Origin: Paragorgia papillata
Lineage: Eukaryota; Cnidaria; Anthozoa; Scleralcyonacea; Coralliidae
Assembly (NCBI GenBank): GCA_035771165.1
Contig: JAWNZC010000311.1
Span: 410,001-474,000 of the forward strand
Direction: 5' to 3'
DNA length: 64,000 nt
In this document: positions 1 to 7,976 of the stretch, one piece after another
How positions within the stretch are numbered: the stretch's first letter is position 1
How the letters are laid out: each line of letters begins with the position of its first letter
Notes under the pieces: generated by a model
The model's database searches: none
What the model was told of the DNA's origin: nothing
The model's input: only the letters and a program-made list of their open reading frames with translations
Made by a program: the position numbers and the translations under genes

Positions 1-103
1 TTATACCTTTTTTTATTTCTTTTAAATTCAATTTCAATAATAATGTTCGTTTCTTACATTGTTGTGCACCCATATGTCTTTTTCTTTTTGGATCCACTTT
101 TTT

Positions 104-397
104 TCAAGGATTAGGTTCCTCCTGTCTGCCCTTTTCTTCCGAATTTGTTGGTACCAGTTTGAGATTTTTATCAATATCATCATTTATTTTATTTTCTGTT
201 AAAGATTCCACAGATGACGATTTTTTGCAACTTGGAACCATTGTATAATTTTTTACTGTTTTGTTTGTCCAACCTATTTGGACATTCCCTTCCATAACCA
301 AATCTTCCCTACCAAAACTTAGGCCAAACTGGAAGCCTTTTTTAGTAATATGATTTTTATTAAATTTTTCTTTTGGTTTTGTCTTTGAGTTTCCCAT
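104..397 (-). CDS. Orphan basic 97-aa protein, copy 1
   Basis: This is a short, lysine-rich and polar protein with no membrane segment and no motif I recognise. The C-terminal third is acidic and rich in Glu, Asp and Asn, so the protein is charge-polarised. The start is chosen because an AATAAA-type motif lies just upstream, as for all genes of this element. It is downstream of the 158-aa gene in the same orientation, separated by a stem-loop. The predicted protein is identical to the second copy at 8519-8812. Conservation of an identical reading frame in both arms supports a real gene. Its role in the element is unknown; a virion or nucleic-acid-binding role would be a guess. Confidence 0.6.
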   Translation of the reverse strand: MGNSKTKPKEKFNKNHITKKGFQFGLSFGREDLVMEGNVQIGWTNKTVKNYTMVPSCKKSSSVESLTENKINDDIDKNLKLVPTNSEEKGRQEEPNP

Positions 398-462
398 TTG
401 TGTTTATTTTTTCATAACCCAACAAAGATTATGAAAAGAAAAGAAATTTAATTAGTATTAGT

Positions 463-939
463 TCAACTGTCACTGGGATCAACAGAACCGCCACCATCGA
501 AATTTTCATTAATATTTTCATCATTCTGTACTGTAACATCTTTTTTATTTAAAGTTCCTCCCTTGTCCCACACATGTTTCGCAATAATGATGCCACCCGT
601 CAGCAAACCAATCATTGGAATGTATGGAGAGACTTTCAAAACCAATGACCTAACATCATCACAGAAAAGTTTGTTTGATGATAATTCAGCATCCAATTTC
701 TCGTCATCTTGTACCAATTCCAACTGTTCCATCAGCTCAGAAAATTTTGTAACAAGAGTCTCAGTTAACAGGGATGTTGTTTTTTCAAGTTGGACCCTAT
801 CATAATTTAACTTAATTTTTTCTAACTGACCCATTGAAGCTTTTTTAAGATATGCTTCCGAATATTTGATCTCCTTTGCAAAGGATAGGCGGATCAAGTC
901 CTCCCTAAGATTTAAATCTTGCGGTTCTTCTGTGTTCAT
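463..939 (-). CDS. 158-aa protein with helical N-terminus and one membrane segment, copy 1
   Basis: Residues 1 to about 90 are charged and probably helical or coiled-coil. Around residues 103-122 there is a hydrophobic stretch (SPYIPMIGLLTGGIIIAKHV) that could cross a membrane. The tail is Asp, Asn and Gly rich. The start codon is embedded in an ATAAATG motif. The gene sits 19 nt after the 423-aa gene and ahead of the 97-aa gene, so the three probably form one expression block. It differs from copy 2 at 7977-8453 by a single residue (Val to Ile). I do not recognise the family. A minor virion membrane protein is a reasonable inference from the neighbours. Confidence 0.65.
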   Translation of the reverse strand: MNTEEPQDLNLREDLIRLSFAKEIKYSEAYLKKASMGQLEKIKLNYDRVQLEKTTSLLTETLVTKFSELMEQLELVQDDEKLDAELSSNKLFCDDVRSLVLKVSPYIPMIGLLTGGIIIAKHVWDKGGTLNKKDVTVQNDENINENFDGGGSVDPSDS

Positions 940-957
940 TTATAATAGTGTTTGTTT

Positions 958-2229
958 TTATTTTTTCTTATAATTTTTGTATTCTGTGTAAACAAAATAT
1001 GTCAAAGCTATCGCAAGTAACCACAGATTTTTTGCTAACCATGCTAATCCCTTTGCCCCCCATGATAATGCAGTTGCCAATATGCTAAGAATTGGTGCCA
1101 ATACGGGCCAAGCAGCTTTCGCAAGTTTCGCCAATGCTTTTCCTAAAGCTCCTGTTGCCTTTGCAGATGTTACAACGGCAGCTTTTCCAGCTAGTGCCAC
1201 AGTTGTTATGATCCCAGCTATGGAAATGGCAATGGCTGCAGAAACGCCCATGTTTTGTTTAGCCCATTCTTTAAACCTTTCAAACCTGGTTATGACATGA
1301 TTTTCAAGCAAATTTTTTACATAATCTGTTTTTGGTTCCATGTTATTCATAATTCTAAGTTGCTCAGCTCTTAGTTCGCATGCAGCCGAAACCCTTTTGA
1401 ATTCTTTTTTTGTTTCTGGATCTTTTTCCTTTTTTGTCATGTCTTCCCAAAACTTTTGATTAATTTCAACAGAAGCTAAATCTGGTGATTGTATGGTTCC
1501 AGCAAGGTTTCGAAGAGTGCCATCACCAGCAACTTCATCAATATCTCCATTATCATTTGCTTCAATGACATCCATTTCTATATTTACTTCATCACCCAAA
1601 TCTCTGGCAACTGTGTCTTGAAGTACCACTGCTGCTTGTGGAGGAATGTTAAGATCTTCCTCTATTATTCCAACTCCGGTTTTTCTGTGTTCTTTATTTG
1701 CTAGTTTTAACAAATTATTAAATTTTGTAATTTTGGTGAGAGCTTTTTTTCCTTTTACTTTTGGTTCTACAAAGTCGCCGGTTTTTGTGTCTCTAATCCT
1801 AACTTGTATACCTTCAAACTTTAGTCCATCAATCTCAAATGTTTTTTGATCATATGATACTGCACTTTCTTTTAATAATTTTTTACTGTTTGGTCCATCA
1901 GCTGCAACTACTGTTTGACCCAACTCTTCTTGGAAAACCCCTTTTTTTATTTTTGTTGCATCCAAACTTTGTCTTCTGGACACATTTGATACAAATTTTT
2001 TTAATCTTTTTTGGAATATATCATCTGGTTCCCCATCAAATTGTGTAGGTAGGGTAGTAAGTTGTTCCCTCATTTTTCTACTTTCATCTAAATCAACTTG
2101 TCCATCAGGTCCATAAATTCTTTCAAATTCATTAAAAAGTTCACCAATATCAACATCTGTTTCTGCCATTCCTATCTCACCTGGTGTGTCAGGCATTCCT
2201 AAATTATCCAATCCAATATTTTCATCCAT
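958..2229 (-). CDS. 423-aa protein with Ala-rich hydrophobic C-terminus
   Basis: The N-terminal 300 residues are soluble and acidic, with several Asp/Glu-rich stretches. From about residue 325 the protein becomes strongly hydrophobic and alanine-rich: one segment with repeated Ile and Ala, then an amphipathic Ala/Lys region, then one or two more hydrophobic segments ending in a basic tail (YKNYKKK). This is the layout of a membrane-inserted or membrane-disrupting virion protein, but I cannot name a family. The start has an AAATAAATAATG context. It is the only full-length copy; the right inverted arm holds only its last 97 codons plus some upstream sequence. It is followed after 18 nt by the 158-aa gene. 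Confidence 0.7.
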   Translation of the reverse strand: MDENIGLDNLGMPDTPGEIGMAETDVDIGELFNEFERIYGPDGQVDLDESRKMREQLTTLPTQFDGEPDDIFQKRLKKFVSNVSRRQSLDATKIKKGVFQEELGQTVVAADGPNSKKLLKESAVSYDQKTFEIDGLKFEGIQVRIRDTKTGDFVEPKVKGKKALTKITKFNNLLKLANKEHRKTGVGIIEEDLNIPPQAAVVLQDTVARDLGDEVNIEMDVIEANDNGDIDEVAGDGTLRNLAGTIQSPDLASVEINQKFWEDMTKKEKDPETKKEFKRVSAACELRAEQLRIMNNMEPKTDYVKNLLENHVITRFERFKEWAKQNMGVSAAIAISIAGIITTVALAGKAAVVTSAKATGALGKALAKLAKAAWPVLAPILSILATALSWGAKGLAWLAKNLWLLAIALTYFVYTEYKNYKKK

Positions 2230-2236
2230 TATTTAT

Positions 2237-3208
2237 TTATGTCTGTTCCCCAACAACTTTAACCAACTCCTCACCATAAAATTTTCCCATAATGTCTTCC
2301 TCCTTATCCCGAATTCTGTACATAACTGGAACTCCTCTGAAAACCGCTGACACAGTAAAAATTTCATCTGTAAAATTTGGGTCATAACCTTTTGCAAAGT
2401 TTTTTCTGTATTTTTGGATCCTGACATGGTCCCCAATTTTGAATTTTGGGTTTATACTACCTTCAAGAGGAGGAATCCCATACAGTGTAAGAAAAACTTT
2501 GGATTGGTTGCTATCGTTAACATCTTTTGGTTTCATTTTAATAGTGCTGTGGATGGTGTTGTTGTAGCTTCCCACAAATTTTTCAAGATTATTTAACCAC
2601 TCTTTGTTTCCTTTAAAAGTAAAAAATTTCCACATTCTGGTTTTCAAAGTCCTGTTGAACCTTTCCACAAGAGCAGCCTTTCTGTGGGATCTGGATGAAA
2701 AATATTTTATGTTTAAAGATTTCAAAAGAGTTTTTACCCCAACATTGTAAAACTCCTTCCCCTCGTCAAACTGTACTGTTTCCGGATATTTGCCAAATCT
2801 TTTCTTAAATTCTTCCAACATTTTGCTAACGCCTGGCACCATAGCAACAGTACTTTTTCTTTTAACAGGAACTGCGAAACCAAATCTTGACAAAATTTCA
2901 ATACCTGTCAATATCCACTTTTGGTCATTATTTTCAGAACCAAATTTCGCCATATCCACCAAGTCCATTTGCATCTGGTCGGCAAGGTTTTTAACAAATG
3001 TTTTCTGGTATTTTTTTGGTTTTCTTATAGGTTTGTGCAATGTAAAAACTTTTTGGCTGTGTAACCATTCTCTAACCAGTTTTCGGGTTATTGAGGGGTT
3101 TTCTTTTACGGCAGCTTGGTAAAGTTTTTCCATAGATTGGTAACCTGTTACAGGATTGTAGTAAATGTCTCGAAGTTCAAGATCAATAAGTAAAAGTTTA
3201 TCTTCCAT
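2237..3208 (-). CDS. Retrovirus-type DDE integrase (rve)
   Basis: It inserts the linear element DNA into the host chromosome. With the start at 3208 the product is 323 aa. The catalytic triad is visible: Asp82 (QMDLVDM), Asp148 (QFDEGKEF) and Glu182 (ALVERFNRT), with the D and E about 34 residues apart as in retroviral and Polinton integrases. After the core there is a basic region and an SH3-like C-terminal segment (FKIGDHVRI). An upstream in-frame ATG at 3301 would add 31 residues, but those would overlap the divergent gene that starts at 3285. The ATG at 3208 has the AAAATAAAATG context seen elsewhere in the element, so I prefer it. The reading frame is intact. Confidence 0.9.
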   Translation of the reverse strand: MEDKLLLIDLELRDIYYNPVTGYQSMEKLYQAAVKENPSITRKLVREWLHSQKVFTLHKPIRKPKKYQKTFVKNLADQMQMDLVDMAKFGSENNDQKWILTGIEILSRFGFAVPVKRKSTVAMVPGVSKMLEEFKKRFGKYPETVQFDEGKEFYNVGVKTLLKSLNIKYFSSRSHRKAALVERFNRTLKTRMWKFFTFKGNKEWLNNLEKFVGSYNNTIHSTIKMKPKDVNDSNQSKVFLTLYGIPPLEGSINPKFKIGDHVRIQKYRKNFAKGYDPNFTDEIFTVSAVFRGVPVMYRIRDKEEDIMGKFYGEELVKVVGEQT

Positions 3209-3284
3209 TTTATTTTCAAAAAGTTTTGCCAACATTTGCCAACATTTGCCAATATTTGTTTGCCAAAAGTCCCCAAAATAAACA
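3209..3284. promoter_or_regulatory. Divergent promoter region with short tandem repeats
   Basis: These 76 bp separate the integrase (minus) from the 397-aa gene (plus). They hold a tandem array of a TTTGCCAACA-like unit at about 3226-3266 (three close copies and a looser fourth). Both start codons have ATAAA-type motifs nearby. A bidirectional control region with repeated factor-binding sites is an inference. Confidence 0.4.
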
Positions 3285-4478
3285 ATGACAGAACTCAACA
3301 AATGGCCAGAAGAGTGGGATGTTTCTGGAACAGTTCAAAACTTTTCCAAACAACCAAAAGCATTTGTAAACATCAACACCATTACAATTTTTGTAAATGA
3401 AAAAGAAAATTTTATTGTAAACCTTAATCCCATTGATTTAACTTTTCAGCAGCCAATGAAAACAAGAAATCCAAACATAAATGATTTCCTCACTATTCCA
3501 TATTTTACAGCTATTGCTTCCAGTTATGTTGCAAGCTACTTGTGTGGTATTTCTGACTACCATTTCCAAAATAATTTTGCAAGATTTCGGTCTTCTTTTT
3601 TAACAAGCATTGTTCATTATCATTATGTTTTCCAAGTAAGGAGGTTTTTAAAACATCCAAACAAATTAAGGAGGTTTTTGACAGAAGATGTCATAAAAAT
3701 TTTACAACACAATCCCAACGATGTTTGGGTTAAAAAAATAAGTAACTCAACACAAAATGCAAAAGAATTTACACAAGATATGAAAGACCTTGGTTATGAA
3801 GTTAGGTATGTAAAGTTGGAAAAAGAGAGTTATGGAAGAGTCAACACATATGAGGAATTGGTGTTAGCTGGTTCCAGGTATCCCGACGATTTTAAACATT
3901 TTGTTCCCAAAGATTCCAATGGTTTAACACCGCTGGGACAAAAATTATTCCAACAATCTTTAGAATCTTTTGTGTACTGTGTTTTGGGAGCCCAGGCAAA
4001 GACGAGGTGGGTTATTGTTGGAGAAGGTGCTAAAAGTTTACAAACACAAGAAGTGTTTAAAAAGTTAATGGAGGACACAATAGCCCAGGATGATATTACT
4101 GTTTCCATTTCAAATATGAGACAAGCCATTAAGTCCACAAATGTTGTTTTAAATTTTGCCATAAGTCCGGGTTTAATTTTGATCCCATCTGACATGAGAA
4201 TTCTCGTCAACCCAATTAGTGGTTTCAACAATGTTTTAACACTGGCCACAACAAGAATGACTCTTGGACTTAACAGGAATCTCAATATTGGCAAATCCCC
4301 AAAACCGGTTGGCGAAACTTTTGTAAAACCTTCCACAAAACCTTCAAAATATAAACCAGGAATCCTTACACCATCTGTAACATCTACGAAAAGTGATGAC
4401 ATTAGATTGCCAGAAGTTTTTGGGGCTTCAATCGGAACTGTTTTCATACTATTTAAAGGAATAGCAAGATTAATTTAA
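3285..4478 (+). CDS. Orphan 397-aa protein, candidate structural protein
   Basis: This is the second largest intact gene of the element and runs divergently from the integrase. I see no catalytic motif. The central and C-terminal parts mix beta-prone stretches (TRWVIVGEG, NLNFAISP-like segments) with a Pro/Lys-rich linker at about 335-375 and a short hydrophobic end. It could be a capsid-associated protein, but it is shorter than typical Polinton major capsid proteins (about 500 aa or more) and I cannot recognise a double jelly roll by eye. The start has AAATAAACAATG context. The next gene starts 10 nt after its stop. Confidence 0.65.
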   Translation: MTELNKWPEEWDVSGTVQNFSKQPKAFVNINTITIFVNEKENFIVNLNPIDLTFQQPMKTRNPNINDFLTIPYFTAIASSYVASYLCGISDYHFQNNFARFRSSFLTSIVHYHYVFQVRRFLKHPNKLRRFLTEDVIKILQHNPNDVWVKKISNSTQNAKEFTQDMKDLGYEVRYVKLEKESYGRVNTYEELVLAGSRYPDDFKHFVPKDSNGLTPLGQKLFQQSLESFVYCVLGAQAKTRWVIVGEGAKSLQTQEVFKKLMEDTIAQDDITVSISNMRQAIKSTNVVLNFAISPGLILIPSDMRILVNPISGFNNVLTLATTRMTLGLNRNLNIGKSPKPVGETFVKPSTKPSKYKPGILTPSVTSTKSDDIRLPEVFGASIGTVFILFKGIARLI

Positions 4479-4487
4479 ATAAAAGAA

Positions 4488-5147
4488 ATGACATTTCGAA
4501 AAATCAATATTTCAAAATTTCCAATCATCGAAACCCCAGAAGAAGAAAAACCAAAAGATTTCAACAAAAGCCTTTTAGATCTTGAAACATACAAAAACAA
4601 AAGCAGATGTTGTATGGGTAAGAAGGAAGGGATTGAAGGATTCATAATTTGTGGAAAATGTGGTATGGAGTTGGAAAAGTTACATGCTTACAACCATAGA
4701 GAAAAAAACTTACCACTTCCCCTTAAAAATTATAAAAAAATGTTTTGGAAACTGTTCCCAAAGGAAGAGGAAATTGTTGGTTACGAAATTATGAAATTTT
4801 TCTTAGAAACAAAAGATCGTCTCAAAGGTGTAGGTTTGGTTTCAGAAAAAACTTTTGGTGGAAAATTCATCATGTTCATTATTTTGGGAATTTGTCAAAG
4901 AGATGATCTTTTAAAAAAAATAAAAAAACCAACTGCAGCAGAATTAAGAACATTTGATGAGATTAGATACATTTTAAATTTTTCTCCAAAAGACAATGCT
5001 TACATACCATACCAAACAGGATTCAAAGTTTTTGGGACTGCTCTCAGTGTTGAAAATGTTTTGAAAATAGAGGAGATGAGTGGTATCAGAAAGTGCAAAG
5101 AGTACACAAAAATTATTGAAGAAGGAAAAATCTTTGAGAAACTTTGA
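4488..5147 (+). CDS. 219-aa protein with possible N-terminal zinc ribbon
   Basis: Near residues 41-59 there is a Cys-Cys pair followed by CGKCGMEL and, a few residues on, two histidines. The CGKCGMEL piece resembles the second half of a TFIIB-type zinc ribbon, although the first half is an adjacent CC rather than a clean CxxC. The remainder is helical and Lys-rich, without further motifs. If the resemblance is real the protein might be a viral transcription factor, which would suit the shared start-proximal motif of the element. That is speculative. It follows the 397-aa gene after 10 nt, probably co-expressed, and converges on the gene ending at 5264. Confidence 0.6.
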   Translation: MTFRKINISKFPIIETPEEEKPKDFNKSLLDLETYKNKSRCCMGKKEGIEGFIICGKCGMELEKLHAYNHREKNLPLPLKNYKKMFWKLFPKEEEIVGYEIMKFFLETKDRLKGVGLVSEKTFGGKFIMFIILGICQRDDLLKKIKKPTAAELRTFDEIRYILNFSPKDNAYIPYQTGFKVFGTALSVENVLKIEEMSGIRKCKEYTKIIEEGKIFEKL

Positions 5148-5200
5148 GAAAATCTTTTGAAAACTTTCCTTTAAAACTTATAACAAAATTTTTTGAAAAC

Positions 5201-5222
5201 TTATAACACAAAAATGTTATAA
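5201..5222. terminator. AT-rich stem-loop between convergent genes
   Basis: An 8-bp perfect stem, TTATAACA with TGTTATAA, encloses a 6-nt loop. It lies between the convergent ends of the 219-aa gene (stop at 5147) and the 132-aa gene (stop at 5264). The same stem sequence occurs at 5987-6007. A 3'-end signal is an inference from position. Confidence 0.45.
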
Positions 5223-5263
5223 ATTTTTATTAAAATATAATTTTTTAATTTTTTACCAAATAT

Positions 5264-5662
5264 TTAAACAACAACCGCCAACAACCAACCAGCACCAGCT
5301 CCCAAAAGTGTTACAGTAATGGTCATATATTTTTGCATTTCATCACTTGGTTGGTAATAATCTTCAAGTCTTGGTTCAACTGGTTTTTCTTCTTGGATCT
5401 CATGGATTTGTTGGAAAGCTTTTGATGTTACTTCCATGTCGTAATTTGCATTCCGGATCTCATCTTGTAGTTCTCTAACTTTGTCCTTTCTTTTAATTTC
5501 ATTCTCAAAAAATTTTTCTTTATCTTTTTGAAGTCTTTCTGTCGCCAGATTATGTCTTTTTGCTTCGTCAGCATAACCATGTTTGTTAAATGACTGAAAC
5601 AAATATCCAGCACCTGCAAAGGCAACCGCATTAAACAACCCTCCTACTATCATTGATGCCAT
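5264..5662 (-). CDS. 132-aa membrane protein with coiled coil and two membrane segments
   Basis: Residues 3-22 form a hydrophobic Gly/Ala-rich segment and residues 111-132 a second one that ends the protein. Between them lies a strongly charged region at about 30-75 (Lys, Glu, Arg, Asp) typical of a coiled coil. The start is within an AATAAATG motif. The gene is the first of two small membrane-protein genes on this strand that are bracketed by related stem-loop repeats. A virion membrane or scaffold function is plausible from context; no family is recognised. Confidence 0.65.
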   Translation of the reverse strand: MASMIVGGLFNAVAFAGAGYLFQSFNKHGYADEAKRHNLATERLQKDKEKFFENEIKRKDKVRELQDEIRNANYDMEVTSKAFQQIHEIQEEKPVEPRLEDYYQPSDEMQKYMTITVTLLGAGAGWLLAVVV

Positions 5663-5730
5663 TTATTCTTGACTTTTGCAGTTCAAATTTTATTTTACCA
5701 AGTTTTTGGGTTTGTTAGGACTCCCAATTT

Positions 5731-5961
5731 TTATAATTTCTTTGGATCAACATTTTTCGGAATGTATCCCTTGTCCTGTGCCATTTTTACCACAAATAAT
5801 CCTCCAGCAACTGCAAGCCCAAGTTTTGCTGTTTCTTTAATACTTGCTGGGGCTGCTAAAGATTGTCCTGTTAATTTTTTAACAACCATACTAACTCCAA
5901 CTGCACCAACAGTTATCAAAGCTGCTTCGTACAGTTCATTTACAACCTCGTTCTTATTCAT
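5731..5961 (-). CDS. Small 76-aa membrane protein
   Basis: Two hydrophobic stretches at about residues 12-27 and 45-60 flank a short polar linker, and the tail is Lys/Pro-rich. Such small two-segment proteins are common in Polinton-like elements, but I cannot assign a named family. The start lies in AATAAATG. It is the neighbour of the 132-aa membrane protein in the same orientation, 68 nt apart. Confidence 0.6.
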   Translation of the reverse strand: MNKNEVVNELYEAALITVGAVGVSMVVKKLTGQSLAAPASIKETAKLGLAVAGGLFVVKMAQDKGYIPKNVDPKKL

Positions 5962-5986
5962 TTATTATATTAGGGGAAAAAAAAAA

Positions 5987-6007
5987 TTATAACATTTTTT
6001 GTTATAA
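5987..6007. terminator. Stem-loop downstream of the 60-aa gene
   Basis: An 8-bp perfect stem (TTATAACA with TGTTATAA) and a 5-nt T loop lie 28 nt beyond the stop of the 6035-6217 gene. The stem is identical to the one at 5201-5222. Surrounding bases at 5985-6035 also pair with 5158-5195, so the two membrane-protein genes are framed by an inverted repeat of about 40 bp. Confidence 0.45.
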
Positions 6008-6034
6008 GTTTTAAAGAAAAGTTTTAAAAAAGTT

Positions 6035-6217
6035 TTAGAATATTTTCAAAATTTCAATTACTTTTACATAATTCTTTAAAGCAGCTATCAAATTTTTTAC
6101 AACTACCTTCAAGTTTGTCAAATTTTGGTCTTTGTCGTTTTTGAGAATTAATTCCAATCTTACCAAATAATTTAACAAATCTCTGCTAGAATTATATTTA
6201 TCAATATTAATAACCAT
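6035..6217 (-). CDS. Small Leu/Ile-rich 60-aa protein
   Basis: The predicted product is helical, rich in Leu, Ile, Asn and Lys, with heptad-like spacing of hydrophobic residues and no membrane segment. It begins 8 nt after the stop of the 215-aa gene, and the start has AAATAAAAGATG context like its neighbours. Those two points are the reason for keeping such a short frame. No function can be given. Confidence 0.45.
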   Translation of the reverse strand: MVINIDKYNSSRDLLNYLVRLELILKNDKDQNLTNLKVVVKNLIAALKNYVKVIEILKIF

Positions 6218-6224
6218 CTTTTAT

Positions 6225-6872
6225 TTATGGAGTCTCATAATTCTGTGGACATAAGAAAATCTCGAGAAGGATGTCGCCAACATTGTGGTCAACTTTAAAT
6301 TTGAGTTCGTTGTAGACACCATTGTCCAACATTGCCTCAGAATTAATGTTTGCAAATTTTTCCACTGACCCCTTCAACAATTGTCTTGTTGTAATTGGAA
6401 GCACTGCAGCTGTTCTGTCCCGTTTTCCTGAAAATGATGTCCGAGTCCCATCGATCATCTCGCAAGATATACAAACAAATCTCATCCCAAGATTTATGTT
6501 GACTGTCTCTGGACTGACAAGATTTGCTCCTCCCCTAATTACTGTTGTCTCTGGATATCCTAGCAAAGGACCAAGTTTAAGCAGGGAAAGATTTCTTGTT
6601 GGAAATAATCTGATTTTGCAGCTGTAAGGAAGTAGTTCCGACTTTATTTCATTTTCCTTTAAAACCCTCATAATCATGCCAACAGTCCAATAACCATTGT
6701 AAAAGCTAATTTTTTTGGTTCCATGCATAACAAAAGTTGGACTCGTTAAATTATTGTAATCCCAAAAAACTGTTGCATCTTTAACCATTAATTTTGTATC
6801 CTCAATGATCAAAGGATCTTCAAATTTTACTGTTGTTTCTCCGTTTTTCAACAATATTCTTAGGTTCCTCAT
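6225..6872 (-). CDS. Orphan 215-aa beta-rich protein, candidate minor capsid/penton
   Basis: Alternating hydrophobic and polar residues suggest a beta-rich, possibly jelly-roll protein; there is no catalytic motif and no membrane segment. It sits directly next to the packaging ATPase, a position in which Polintons and related viruses often keep capsid genes. This makes a penton or minor capsid role a reasonable guess, but only a guess. The start is in ATAAATG and is 12 nt from the ATPase stop. Length is close to that of single-jelly-roll capsid proteins. Confidence 0.65.
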   Translation of the reverse strand: MRNLRILLKNGETTVKFEDPLIIEDTKLMVKDATVFWDYNNLTSPTFVMHGTKKISFYNGYWTVGMIMRVLKENEIKSELLPYSCKIRLFPTRNLSLLKLGPLLGYPETTVIRGGANLVSPETVNINLGMRFVCISCEMIDGTRTSFSGKRDRTAAVLPITTRQLLKGSVEKFANINSEAMLDNGVYNELKFKVDHNVGDILLEIFLCPQNYETP

Positions 6873-6884
6873 TTATCTTAAAGT

Positions 6885-7514
6885 TTAAAAGTTTATCAAA
6901 TTTTTTCCAAATGGTTCGACAATTTTGTGGTCATAGGGATGGATTAAATTGATCTCTAATTTTGAATATTTTTTTGATTTTAATGTTTCTTTTATTTTTT
7001 TTTCCTCCTCCTTTGGTATGTCTAAATAATCATCTAAAATAACTTGCATGTCTTTTCTGTTTGGGTTGTAAAAGGTAACCAGTTTTGAAATATTTTCCCG
7101 ATATGGTTTTGCAATACTTGTCAACTGTTGGGTTACAACTATTGTACTAATATTCATATGTCTGGCTCCAAAACCAAGTTTGACAAGTTCGCTGGTTCTA
7201 TTTTTGACACTTTGTCCAGAAGCACAGTCATCCAGGATAATGAGACTTGGGGTTCCTTTACAATAATCCACAACATATTTTAGAAAATCCTCAGACTCAT
7301 CTTGGTCGCAAGGGATGACAAAAAATCTTGGGTCATTAAGGTGTTCCCAATCCAAATATGTTTTGTTCCATACAAAAGTTGGACAAATTAAAACTATGTT
7401 TTCAAATTTTTTTTTATAATTTTCTTCTAAATTTTTTAAAAGATAATAAGTCTTTCCACAACTCGTCATTCCAACAATGATTATATTGAATGGTTTTGGG
7501 TCTTCAGTTTCCAT
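6885..7514 (-). CDS. A32-like DNA-packaging ATPase
   Basis: It would drive genome encapsidation. The Walker A motif GMTSCGKT is at residues 15-22 and the Walker B segment LIILDDC at 91-97. A polar sensor stretch STIVVTQQL follows at about 123-131. Length (209 aa) and layout fit the FtsK/HerA-type ATPases of Polintons and poxvirus A32 relatives. The start lies in AATAAATG. The reading frame is intact, in contrast to the polymerase. It is the first gene of a leftward block that continues with the 215-aa candidate capsid gene. Confidence 0.85.
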   Translation of the reverse strand: METEDPKPFNIIIVGMTSCGKTYYLLKNLEENYKKKFENIVLICPTFVWNKTYLDWEHLNDPRFFVIPCDQDESEDFLKYVVDYCKGTPSLIILDDCASGQSVKNRTSELVKLGFGARHMNISTIVVTQQLTSIAKPYRENISKLVTFYNPNRKDMQVILDDYLDIPKEEEKKIKETLKSKKYSKLEINLIHPYDHKIVEPFGKNLINF

Positions 7515-7609
7515 TTATTTTAGGAAATTTACCAAGTCTTGCCAATATTCTCAATAGTTGACACTTTGGAATGCTCCTCCCTGGACTTTCAAAAGACCAT
7601 CTGACAGAA

Positions 7610-7958
7610 TGAAAATCATGTCATAACCAGGTTTGAAAGGTTTAAAGAATGGGCTAAACAAAACATGGGTGTCTCAGCTGCAATTGCCATTTCCATAGCT
7701 GGGATTATTACAACTGTTGCACTAGCTGGAAAAGATGCTGTTGTAACGACAGCAAAGGCAACAGGAGCACTAGGAAAAGCACTGGCAAAAATTGCGAAAG
7801 CTGCTTGGCCTATAATAGCACCAATTCTTAGCATATTGGCAACTGCATTATCATGGGGAGCAAAGGGACTGGCATGGTTGGCAAAGAATTTGTGGGTCCT
7901 TGCAATAGGTTTGACATATTTTGTTTACACAGAATACAAAAATTATAAGAAAAAATAA
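7610..7958 (+). pseudogene. Truncated copy of the 423-aa hydrophobic protein gene
   Basis: This matches the last part of the 958-2229 gene in inverted orientation. An ATG at 7665 would give a 97-aa product made only of the hydrophobic Ala-rich C-terminus. That product differs from the full-length copy at about eight positions (for example Ala to Asp, Ser to Thr, Leu to Ile), far more than the two genes beside it. The 5' part of the gene is missing because the inverted arm starts inside it. Whether the short frame is expressed is unknown; it lacks the upstream start motif shared by the element's other genes. Confidence 0.75.
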
Positions 7959-7976
7959 AAACAAACACTATTATAA

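Larger units (their letters stand above)
1..1306 (-). repeat. Left arm of 1.3-kb inverted duplication
   Basis: Position p in this arm pairs with position 8916-p in the right arm (7610-8915) without indels. The arm contains complete copies of the 97-aa and 158-aa genes and the C-terminal third of the 423-aa gene. It may continue to the left of the window, because pairing is still intact at base 1. Divergence is uneven: under about 1% across the two small genes, but roughly 10% in the part covering the 423-aa gene. Confidence 0.95.

Noticed and set aside
563..805. Plus-strand frame opposite the 158-aa gene (and its mirror at 8111-8353)
   Set aside because: It is the complement of a better-supported gene and lacks an upstream start motif.
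2237..3301. Longer integrase start at 3301
   Set aside because: It would overlap the divergent gene at 3285, and the extra 31 residues do not look like integrase. The ATG at 3208 has the element's usual start motif.
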